61,582 nucleotides of DNA from positions 89,525-151,106 of the forward strand of contig QJVW01000079.1 of the NCBI GenBank assembly GCA_003235575.1, given 5' to 3'. The position numbers and the translations under genes were made by a program. How positions within the stretch are numbered: the stretch's first letter is position 1; every line of letters begins with the position of its first letter. This DNA comes from Candidatus Eiseniibacteriota bacterium. Lineage in GTDB: Bacteria > Eisenbacteria > RBG-16-71-46 > SZUA-252. This document shows positions 1-8,301 of this stretch, in pieces. Under the pieces are notes generated by a model. The model saw nothing but the letters and a program-made list of their open reading frames with translations. It was not told the origin of the DNA and made no database searches.

Positions 1-3000
1 CGGGCCACGGGCGGCGACAAGGACCTGACGGGCACGGGTCTCATGATCGGAACGCCGGGCTACATGGCGCCCGAGCAGGCGCGCGGCGATGGGCAGGTGG
101 ACAAGGCCGCGGACATCTATTCTCTGGGCGTGATGGCGTTCGAGATCCTCGCGGGCCGCCCTCCGTACGAACATGAAAGCGGCTTCGAAGTGATCCTCGC
201 GCACATGAACAGCCCCATCCCGAAGGTGACCGAATGGCAGCCGAATCTGCCGGCCGCGGTCGACGCGGTATTGGCGCGCGCGCTCGCGAAGGAGAAGACC
301 GATCGGTACCCGGCCGCCACCGACTTCGTCGGCGACTTGACCCGCGCGCTCAAGATCAATCCCAGCAACGCGCCGGCCGCGCTCCAGTCGATGACGCAGA
401 CCATTTCCGTGGACCAGTTGGCCGCCATCCAAGCGCAGAAGGATTCACCCGACACGGGGAGCGCGTCGACCCCCTCGGATCAGCAGCGCCAGATGACCGC
501 GGTCTCCGTGGACGTGAAGGAGCTTGCCGAGATCCTGTACGAAACGGGCGCGGACGCCGAGCGCGTGCGCGCGACGATGGACGGGGTCTGGAGCGGGTTC
601 GCCAAGCACGCGGCGGAGTCGGGGGGCGTGATCCACAGCCGCAGCGACGAGGTGGGCCTCGTCCTATGGGGACGGGACCGTGCGCGCGAGGACGACTCGG
701 AAAACGCCATCCGCGCCGCGCTCCACATGCGCGATCAGGTGCTGACCGACACGCGGGCGGTGCTGGGCCAGGAGTGGGAGCCGACGGCGGAGAGCCCGCT
801 CCCCTTCGCGGCCGGAATCACCACGGGTCCGGTGCTTCTCGAGCGGGAATCCGATTCGGGCAGCTACACGGCGAGCGGCGCGCCGATCACCTTGGCCGGC
901 CGCCTCAAGGACGCGGCGCCCGCGGGCGGCATTCTCGTGGCGCACGAGACCTTCACCTTGGTCCGCGGCGTCTTCGTCTTCCAGCAGTCGACGCCGCTCC
1001 GTGTTCGGGGACGGAAGGAACCGCTGGACGTCTATGTCGTGACCCAGGTGAAGCCGCGCGCCTTCCGCATGAAGGCGAGGGGCATCGAGGGCGTCGAAAC
1101 GAAGATGATCGGGCGCGAGATCGAATTGCGCCTGCTGCAGGAGGCGCTGACCCTCACGCTCGAGGACGGGGAGACGCAGGTGGTGACGGTGGTCGGCGAA
1201 GCCGGCGTCGGAAAGTCCCGACTGCTCTTCGAATTTCGCACCTGGACCGACCTCCAGGAGCAGCGGGTGTGGTTCTTCCAGGCGCGTGCCACGCAGCCAT
1301 CCATGCTCCAGCCCTACTCCCTGACCCGCGATCTCTTTTCGTTCCGGTTCAGCATTCTCGATTCCGATCCGCTCTCGGTCGTGCACGAGAAATTCGTCAA
1401 GGGCATCGAAGGCTTCCTGGGACCGGGGTCGACGCGCAAGGCGTATTTCATCGGGCAACTCGTCGGGTTCGACTTCAGCGACAAGCCGGACGTCGAGGCA
1501 GCGCTGCAGGACGGGGACGCGTTCCGCCAGACGGCGCAACGGTATCTGGGGGAACTCTTCACGACGGCATCCAAGACGAATCCCCTGGTGGTTCACATCG
1601 AGGATATCCACTGGGCGGATGACCGATCCTTGGATCTCATCAACAACCTCGTTCGCGACAACACCGATCTTCCACTGTTCGTCCTGTGCATGGCGCGGCC
1701 GAGCCTCTACGAACGCCGCCCGCAGTGGGGAGAGGGCCAGCGGTTTCACGAGCGCATTCAGCTCGAGCCCTTGTCCCAGCTCTCCAGCCGAAGGCTCGTG
1801 CGCGAGTTGTTGAAGAACGTGCCGGAAATCCCGACCGCCCTCCGGGATCTCGTGGTCGATCGCGCCGACGGGAACCCGTTCTACATCGAGGAACTGATCA
1901 AGGCGCTCATCGACGACCGTGTGATCGTGAAGGGGGAGGATGCGTGGTCCGTCGATACGTCGCGTCTCTCCTCGGTGCGCGTGCCCGCCACGCTCACCGG
2001 CGTGCTCCAGTCGCGGCTCGACACCCTTCCGATGCCGCTTCATCAGCTGCTGCAGCGGGCGTCGGTGGCCGGCCGCATCTTCTGGGACGCCGCGGCGGTG
2101 CGGCTCAGTGAGGAGACCGCGGGGCTCTCCGCTTCCGATGTGTCGGCGATGCTGGAGGAGTTACGGGACCGGGAAATGATCCTCCAGCGGGAGGAATCGG
2201 GCTTCGCCGGGACCGTCGAATACGTCTTTCGCCACGCGATTCTCCGCGACGTCACCTACGAGACGGTGGTGCCGCGCCAGCGTCGGACGCTGCACAAGCT
2301 GGTGGGCGATTGGCTGATCGAAGTGGGTGGCGAGCGCGCCGGCGAACACACGCTCCTGGTGGCCGAGCACTACGGCCGCGCGGAGGAGCCGGCCATGGCG
2401 GCCGCGCAACTCCAGAAGGCCGGAGAGCGGGCGCTGCACATGGCCGCGTACGAGGAGTCGGCGACGCTGTTCCAGCGCGCCCGCGAGCTCCTCTCGAGCG
2501 CGGAGCACACCGAGCAGCGCCTGAGAATCGATCTGCTTCGCGCCGATCTGGAATCGAGGCGCAGTACGTCCGCTGTGGCGTTGGACATTCTCAAGCCGGC
2601 GTTGGAGGAGGCAAAGGCGATCGGCCACGAGGTCTTGCAGGCGGAAGTGTTGGGACACCTCGGCCGCCTCGCCCAGTGGCAGGGCGATCTCTCCGCCGCC
2701 GATCGGTATCTGGACGAAGCGCTCACGATCACGCGCAAGACCAACGACAAACCCGCGCTTCTCTTCACGCTGCGACAGGTCGGGAACGCCATCTACCGGC
2801 GCGATCCCGCGGCGGCACGAAAGAACCTCGAGGAAAGCATCCAAATCGCCAGAGAGATCGGCGATCGCCACAGCGAATCGTCCGGCCTCAACTCGCTCGG
2901 CAACCTCTGTAATTTCGAGGAGAACTATCCGGAGGCCATCGAGGCGTACGAGCAGGCGGTGCAGATCAGCCGGGAGATCGGCGACCGTCACTCCGAGGGA

Positions 3001-3495
3001 ATGGTGATCGGAAATTTGGCCGGCGTTCATCTCGAGTTGGGCGACTTCGAAAGCGCCGAGCGTGGCGCGAAGCAGGCCCTCGCGCTCCAAACCGAAATCG
3101 GGGCGGGGCAGTTCCGCGCGAACGACGAAGCCTCGCTGGCCGATATCTACATCCGGATGGGGCGAAACGCGGAAGCCTGGAAGTATGCCCGCATGGCGGC
3201 GAAGAGCGCGGCGGAGATGGGAATGCCCATGGAGTACCTGCCCATGATCTTCGGTTTGCTCATGATCCGGCGCGGCGACCGTCCGACCGGGCTGGCCTGG
3301 CTCGGCTACACACGGGCCCACGAAGAGAAGTTCGCGCGTGAGGTCGAAAAGGAACTGAAGCGGCATTGGGATGAAATTCGGGGCGACCTCTCGGACGAGG
3401 AGGTCGATGCCGCGATGCGCGCGGGGGAGAGCCTGAAGTTGGAGGAGATCCTCGCCCAGGCGAGTCGCGAAGCCGAGGCGGCGACGCCGCGATGA
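1..3495 (+). CDS. Ser/Thr protein kinase (C-terminal part of kinase domain) - nucleotide-cyclase-like domain - AAA ATPase - TPR protein, 5'-truncated by window
   Basis: Frame is open from base 1. Kinase subdomain VIII/IX (GTPGYMAPEQ...DIYSLG), cyclase-like region (MTAVSVDV...AAGITTGPVLL), Walker A VVGEAGVGKSRL, C-terminal TPRs. Confidence 0.9.
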   Translation, partial: RATGGDKDLTGTGLMIGTPGYMAPEQARGDGQVDKAADIYSLGVMAFEILAGRPPYEHESGFEVILAHMNSPIPKVTEWQPNLPAAVDAVLARALAKEKTDRYPAATDFVGDLTRALKINPSNAPAALQSMTQTISVDQLAAIQAQKDSPDTGSASTPSDQQRQMTAVSVDVKELAEILYETGADAERVRATMDGVWSGFAKHAAESGGVIHSRSDEVGLVLWGRDRAREDDSENAIRAALHMRDQVLTDTRAVLGQEWEPTAESPLPFAAGITTGPVLLERESDSGSYTASGAPITLAGRLKDAAPAGGILVAHETFTLVRGVFVFQQSTPLRVRGRKEPLDVYVVTQVKPRAFRMKARGIEGVETKMIGREIELRLLQEALTLTLEDGETQVVTVVGEAGVGKSRLLFEFRTWTDLQEQRVWFFQARATQPSMLQPYSLTRDLFSFRFSILDSDPLSVVHEKFVKGIEGFLGPGSTRKAYFIGQLVGFDFSDKPDVEAALQDGDAFRQTAQRYLGELFTTASKTNPLVVHIEDIHWADDRSLDLINNLVRDNTDLPLFVLCMARPSLYERRPQWGEGQRFHERIQLEPLSQLSSRRLVRELLKNVPEIPTALRDLVVDRADGNPFYIEELIKALIDDRVIVKGEDAWSVDTSRLSSVRVPATLTGVLQSRLDTLPMPLHQLLQRASVAGRIFWDAAAVRLSEETAGLSASDVSAMLEELRDREMILQREESGFAGTVEYVFRHAILRDVTYETVVPRQRRTLHKLVGDWLIEVGGERAGEHTLLVAEHYGRAEEPAMAAAQLQKAGERALHMAAYEESATLFQRARELLSSAEHTEQRLRIDLLRADLESRRSTSAVALDILKPALEEAKAIGHEVLQAEVLGHLGRLAQWQGDLSAADRYLDEALTITRKTNDKPALLFTLRQVGNAIYRRDPAAARKNLEESIQIAREIGDRHSESSGLNSLGNLCNFEENYPEAIEAYEQAVQISREIGDRHSEGMVIGNLAGVHLELGDFESAERGAKQALALQTEIGAGQFRANDEASLADIYIRMGRNAEAWKYARMAAKSAAEMGMPMEYLPMIFGLLMIRRGDRPTGLAWLGYTRAHEEKFAREVEKELKRHWDEIRGDLSDEEVDAAMRAGESLKLEEILAQASREAEAATPR

Positions 3496-3526
3496 GCCCG
3501 ACCCATTCGAGACAGGAAGTCCGCCC

Positions 3527-4264
3527 ATGACCGACGCGAATCGTTCGTCCCGCCCGCGGCGCGACGGGACCCCCGCCCTCCGCCGCGTGATGCCGGCGCT
3601 CCTCCTTTTCGCCCTCGCACTCGCCGACCCCAGCCTCGTCCGCGCGGCGGACGAAACCCCCGAGGACAAGGACACGCGCCGCCTCGAAGCCGCCCGCGCC
3701 GTCTACCAGGAAGTGCGCGACATGCCCGACGCGGAGGTGCCCGCGCCGCTGCTCGAGGATTGCCGCTGCATCGCGGTCTTTCCTGGCGTCGTCAAGGGGG
3801 CGTTGGGCTTCGGGGGGAGGCGCGGCCACGGCGTGATGACGTGCCGCGACTCGGCCGGCGTCTGGGGCGCCCCCGCGTTCCTCACGCTCACCGGCGGCAG
3901 CTTCGGTTTCCAGATCGGGGTCGAGAAGGCGGACGTCGTCCTCTTCTTCATGACGGAACGAGGCGCCCGCTCGCTGGCCGAGAGCAAATTCACGCTCGGC
4001 GCGAAGGCGGGCTTGGCGGCGGGGCCCCTGGGCCGGAGCGCGGAAGCCGCCACCGATCTCAAACTCGACGCCGAGATCTACTCCTACGGCCGGAGCAAGG
4101 GCGCGTTCGCGGGGATCTCGCTCGAGGGCGCGAAGGTCGGTGCCGACAAGGATGCCAACGAGCGGGCGTACGGGCGGAAGATCGAGCCGAAGGAAATCCT
4201 CTTCGAGCGACCGACGCTGAAGCGGTCGAAGGCGATGGAGGCGTTCCTCTCGGCGCTCCCCTAG
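3527..4264 (+). CDS. SYLF/YSC84-type lipid-binding domain protein with signal peptide
   Basis: CRCIAVFPGVVKGALGFGGRRGHGVM...GGSFGFQIGVEKADVVLFFM...AEIYSYGRSKGAFAGISLEGA is typical of SYLF. Confidence 0.88.
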   Translation: MTDANRSSRPRRDGTPALRRVMPALLLFALALADPSLVRAADETPEDKDTRRLEAARAVYQEVRDMPDAEVPAPLLEDCRCIAVFPGVVKGALGFGGRRGHGVMTCRDSAGVWGAPAFLTLTGGSFGFQIGVEKADVVLFFMTERGARSLAESKFTLGAKAGLAAGPLGRSAEAATDLKLDAEIYSYGRSKGAFAGISLEGAKVGADKDANERAYGRKIEPKEILFERPTLKRSKAMEAFLSALP

Positions 4265-4270
4265 GCGGCG

Positions 4271-6604
4271 CTAGGCGGGCGTTTCCCCCAGCAGCCCCCG
4301 CAGCAGGGGATCCGGAATCGTGACCGAGTATCCCTGCCCCGTGTTCTCCCAGAGAACCTTCCCGTCCTTGACGATCACGATGTAGGGCGTCCCGGTGGCC
4401 TGGAGCATTTTGACGGTCGCATCGTCCACCTTGAAGACCGGATAGGTCAGCTGTCGGCTCGCGATGACCTTCTCCACCTTCTCGTCCGTGGACGATTCGG
4501 TCACCCGCGTGAACGCGGCGAGTTCGAGGCCGCGCCCCCGAAACCGTTCGTAGAAGTCCTCGAACAGCGGGAGCGCCTGCTGGGAAAAGGGGCACCAGGT
4601 CTCCCAGTAGAGAAAGATCTGCACGCCGTTCGCCCGCCGCGGCAGCGTACCCTGGAACGTCTTCGTGACGCCGTACGATTCTCGGATCGTACGATTTCCG
4701 TAGAGCGCCGCGGCCTCGCTCAACCGGCCCTTCGTGATGTACGTGGCGGCCAATTCCCCCCGCGCGGAGCGTGTCGTCCGATCCGTTTCCCCAAACTTCT
4801 GGGTGCACGCCTGGAGCGCTTCCCGCGCGGTCGATTCCGCGCGGCCGTAGTCGCCGTTCATTCGCTCCGCCCAGGCCAGGTCGATGAGCGCGCGCAGCGT
4901 CTTGGGATCGTTCGGGCCGACAACACGCTTGAAACCGGCCAAGCACTTCTCCGCCATGCGCGCTGCTTCTTCGGTCCTACCGATGATCGCCAGCGCGTTC
5001 GCAAGCTCGGCGACAGCGTTGAGTGTCTGGATCGAATCGGGCCCAATCGTGCTCGTGTACGCCTCGACGATGGCCCGATTGACCCGCTCCCGCTCATCGT
5101 TGCGGCCGAGGAGGACATACACGACCGAGAGGTCCTTCAGCGCGGAGATGGTTTCGGGCGCGTGCTCCCCGCTCACGCTCTTCCGGATCGCCACGGCCTC
5201 CTCGAGCTGGTCTCCCGCTTCGCCGTACAGTCCGAGGTTGAGGTACCCCCGCGCGATGGTCTGACGCATCGCCGCTTCGGTCGCACGATCCTTGCCGAGC
5301 GCCGCTCCTACGTTCTTCGCCGATTGGTCCAGGAGGTCGGCGATCGTCGGCTCCTTGCGAAAATCGCGCGGGGCCGCGGATTCGAGCATCTGACCCAGGA
5401 ACGTCGTGGCCGCCTGCGCCCGATCGGCCTCCTCCACGGCGATCGCGCGGGAGCGCTCGGCCCGGAAGAAGAGGACGGTGCTCACGATGCTCGCCACGAA
5501 GAGCACGGCCACGACCGTGGTCCCCGCCGCCAGCGCCGCGCGATTGCGGCGCGCGAAGATGCGGAATTGGTAGGTGAGGCTCGGTGGGCGCGCGACGATC
5601 GCCTCGTTCCGGAGAAAGCGTCGCAGATCCTCCGCCAACCCGTGCGCCGATTGGTAGCGCTGGTCGCGATCCTTCTCCATCGCCTTCATGACGATCGTTT
5701 CGGCGTCGCCCGCGAGATCCGAGCGGACCACGCCGGGCCGCGGCGGGGTCGTCTCCCGGACCACCCGCGCCGCCTCGTAGATGCTCTTCCCGGCCAGATC
5801 GTAGGGAAGCCGGTCGGTGAGCAATTCGTAGAGCACGATCCCCAGCGCGTAGACGTCGCTCCGGGTGTCGATGTCGGTCGGATCGGCCTCGAATTGCTCG
5901 GGGCTCATGTACTGGAGCGAGCCGATGAGCTGGCCGACCTCCGTCTGGTAGGTCGTCACCGCCAGGTCGGAATCCGTGGCGCGGGCGACGCCGAAGTCGA
6001 TGATCCGCGGTTGGCCGCTGGAGTCGACGAGGATGTTTCCGGGCTTCAAATCCCGGTGGACGATGCCGCGCTGGTGTCCGTGGTGGATCGCGTCGCAGAC
6101 GCGCGCGAAGAGGTCGAGGCGATCGCGAATCGAGAGCCCGTGCTCCTGCGCGTACGCGGTGAGCGTCTTGGCGTTCGCGATGTACTCCATGGCGAAGTAC
6201 GGGATCGAGCCGGACCCCTCGTCGTGCGTGCCGGCCTCGTAGATCTGGGCGATGCCCGGATGGCGGAGACGGGCCAGGAGCTGGGCCTCGTACTCGAACC
6301 GCCGCAAAGCCTCCGGGGAAGCGATGCCGTGCTTCATCACCTTGATCGCCACCGGCCGGCGGGGGTTCTCCTGCATGGCCTGGTAGATCGTGCCCATGCC
6401 GCCCGACGCGATCACGCGGCGGATGGAGTACGGTCCGATCTTGGCCGGGGCGCCGGGTGGCCGCCTACCCCCGGACGTGCCCTCGTCGCTGGGAAGATTC
6501 GTCGTGGCGCCGGGATCGTCGTCGGGCGGAGGGGGTGGAGTGCGCTCGGTCACGAACACCTCGTCATGGTGGATTGGCATGGGGACGGGCGGATCCAGTC
6601 GCAT
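4271..6604 (-). CDS. Ser/Thr protein kinase with TM segment, TPRs and C-terminal thioredoxin-like (TlpA-type) domain
   Basis: HRDLKPGNILV, DFGVA, TM (AALAAGTTVVAVLFVASIVSTVLFF), TPR repeats, C-terminal YWETWCPFSQQALPLF...GTPYIVIVKDGKVLW. Confidence 0.9.
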   Translation of the reverse strand: MRLDPPVPMPIHHDEVFVTERTPPPPPDDDPGATTNLPSDEGTSGGRRPPGAPAKIGPYSIRRVIASGGMGTIYQAMQENPRRPVAIKVMKHGIASPEALRRFEYEAQLLARLRHPGIAQIYEAGTHDEGSGSIPYFAMEYIANAKTLTAYAQEHGLSIRDRLDLFARVCDAIHHGHQRGIVHRDLKPGNILVDSSGQPRIIDFGVARATDSDLAVTTYQTEVGQLIGSLQYMSPEQFEADPTDIDTRSDVYALGIVLYELLTDRLPYDLAGKSIYEAARVVRETTPPRPGVVRSDLAGDAETIVMKAMEKDRDQRYQSAHGLAEDLRRFLRNEAIVARPPSLTYQFRIFARRNRAALAAGTTVVAVLFVASIVSTVLFFRAERSRAIAVEEADRAQAATTFLGQMLESAAPRDFRKEPTIADLLDQSAKNVGAALGKDRATEAAMRQTIARGYLNLGLYGEAGDQLEEAVAIRKSVSGEHAPETISALKDLSVVYVLLGRNDERERVNRAIVEAYTSTIGPDSIQTLNAVAELANALAIIGRTEEAARMAEKCLAGFKRVVGPNDPKTLRALIDLAWAERMNGDYGRAESTAREALQACTQKFGETDRTTRSARGELAATYITKGRLSEAAALYGNRTIRESYGVTKTFQGTLPRRANGVQIFLYWETWCPFSQQALPLFEDFYERFRGRGLELAAFTRVTESSTDEKVEKVIASRQLTYPVFKVDDATVKMLQATGTPYIVIVKDGKVLWENTGQGYSVTIPDPLLRGLLGETPA

Positions 6605-6686
6605 CGCGCCCCTTGGTTAGCCGCGTAGTGTAGCCGGAATCGGCGCCATTGGCGAGATCCGGCTGGCCTGATAGGGTAGGACCGCC

Positions 6687-7394
6687 ATGTGGATCAGGAG
6701 ACTCTTCGTCATTGCTTGCATCGTCGCCGCGGCAGGGAGCGGCGCTCGGGACGCCCGCGCCGCCGAACCCACCGCGAACGCCCGGGGAACCCGCTACGTC
6801 TATCTGATCCGGCACGGCGACTACGACCGAGTGGATTCGCTGGACGACCGGACCGCGAACGCGATGAACCCGCTGGGCCACGAACAGGCGCGGCTTCTGG
6901 GGGAGCGGCTCCGGACCCTGCCCGTCCGGCCCCGCGTCCTCGTGAGCAGCACCCTGACGCGGGCGCGCGAGACGGGGGACGACATCGGAGCGATTCTCGG
7001 CATTCCCTGCGCGCGCGATTCGACCCTGGAGGAGTGCTCCCCCCCGGCCCTGCGCGACAGCGCGGCCACGGCCGCGGATCGCGCCGACCAGGCGGCCTGC
7101 GCCGCCCAGCTGGAGGTCGCGTGGGGAACCTACATGCGTCCGTCGCCGGACGCCGACGTCCACGACGTCCTGGTCTGCCACGGAAACGTGATCCGGTGGT
7201 TCGTGGCCCGGGCCCTGGGGGCCGACAGCCGTCGCTGGCTCTCGATGACGATCGGCAACGCGTCGTTGACGATCCTCGCGATTCGTCCGGACGGTTCGAC
7301 GCGGCTGGCGATGTACAGCGACGTGGGGCACATCCCCGTCGAGAAGCAGACGTGGACCGGGCGCGGCCCGGGGTGGGGCGCGGCCGCCCGGTAA
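6687..7394 (+). CDS. Histidine phosphatase family protein with signal peptide
   Basis: YLIRHGDYDR RHG motif, SSTLTRARETGDDI, VCHGNVIRWF second catalytic His. Confidence 0.88.
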   Translation: MWIRRLFVIACIVAAAGSGARDARAAEPTANARGTRYVYLIRHGDYDRVDSLDDRTANAMNPLGHEQARLLGERLRTLPVRPRVLVSSTLTRARETGDDIGAILGIPCARDSTLEECSPPALRDSAATAADRADQAACAAQLEVAWGTYMRPSPDADVHDVLVCHGNVIRWFVARALGADSRRWLSMTIGNASLTILAIRPDGSTRLAMYSDVGHIPVEKQTWTGRGPGWGAAAR

Positions 7395-7401
7395 GGGCTC
7401 G

Positions 7402-8211
7402 CTAGCTCCTCGAGCGCCGTCGTCCCCGCTGCCGCTGGCGCTCCGCCGTGGCGGTGGCGGCCACGTGGTAGGTCCGGCTCCGCTCGTCCTTCCGCAGCGT
7501 GACGATTCCCGCCTCCTGGGCGTCCTCGAGCATCTCGCTGAAGCTGTCGTAGCCGAGCGCGGCCTCGCTGAACGCGGGGCGCTTTCGTTTCATGGTGTCC
7601 TTCACCAGCGAGGCTTGAATCACTTCGAAGTTTTCGCGCTGAAGCGCGCGCACGGTGTCCGCGAGCAATCGGAAGGCGTCGTCCTTGCCGCCCAGCGTCT
7701 TGGCCGCCGGTCCGGGTTCCGGTCCGCCGCGCTCCAGATCCTCGTAGTAGATGAACTCGTCGCAGCCGTTCGCAAGGAGCGGGGACGTCGAGTTCTTCAT
7801 GCCCATGCCGATGACGTGCTTGCCGTTCTCCTTGAGCTTCGACACCAGCGGCGAGAAGTCGCTGTCGCCCGACACGACGACGAACGTGTCGATGTGCTCC
7901 TTGCTCCAGCTCAGGTCCATGGCATCCACCACGAGGCGGATATCGGCCGAGTTCTTCCCGGTCGTGGATCGGGCCGGGATCTCGATCAGCTCGATGCCGT
8001 TCTCGTGGAGCGCGGTCGTGTACTCGCGGAATCGGTGCCAGTCGGCGTACGCGACCTTCACGATCACCTTCCCCTTCTCGAGAAGCCGATCGAGCAAGCG
8101 ACGGATATCGAACTTGTCCTTGGAGCCGCGCAACCCGAGCGCGATGTTCTCGAAATCGATGAACACGGCCAGTTGCAATTGCTGCGCCGCGGGGGATTGT
8201 GTCGGGGCCAT
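7402..8211 (-). CDS. NYN (LabA/PIN-like) domain protein with C-terminal OST-HTH/LOTUS-like domain
   Basis: VFIDFENIALGL...SADIRLVVDAMDL...DTFVVVSGDSDFSPLVSKLKENGKHVIGMG. Start chosen at ATG 8211 preceded by GGAGG. Confidence 0.85.
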   Translation of the reverse strand: MAPTQSPAAQQLQLAVFIDFENIALGLRGSKDKFDIRRLLDRLLEKGKVIVKVAYADWHRFREYTTALHENGIELIEIPARSTTGKNSADIRLVVDAMDLSWSKEHIDTFVVVSGDSDFSPLVSKLKENGKHVIGMGMKNSTSPLLANGCDEFIYYEDLERGGPEPGPAAKTLGGKDDAFRLLADTVRALQRENFEVIQASLVKDTMKRKRPAFSEAALGYDSFSEMLEDAQEAGIVTLRKDERSRTYHVAATATAERQRQRGRRRSRS

Positions 8212-8301
8212 CCTTGTACCTCCGGGTAGGTTTGGACCCACAGCGTACTCCGTAACGGCTTCGCTGGCGAGCGCGCAATGCGCGTGGTACCCTTGCGCGC
8301 T

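Noticed and set aside
664-3829. Long antisense ORFs (e.g. 664..2043 -, 2161..3675 -) opposite the kinase/AAA gene
   Set aside because: High-GC shadow ORFs: low-complexity Arg/Ala/Gly/His-rich translations, no recognisable motifs, fully overlapped by a strongly supported gene.
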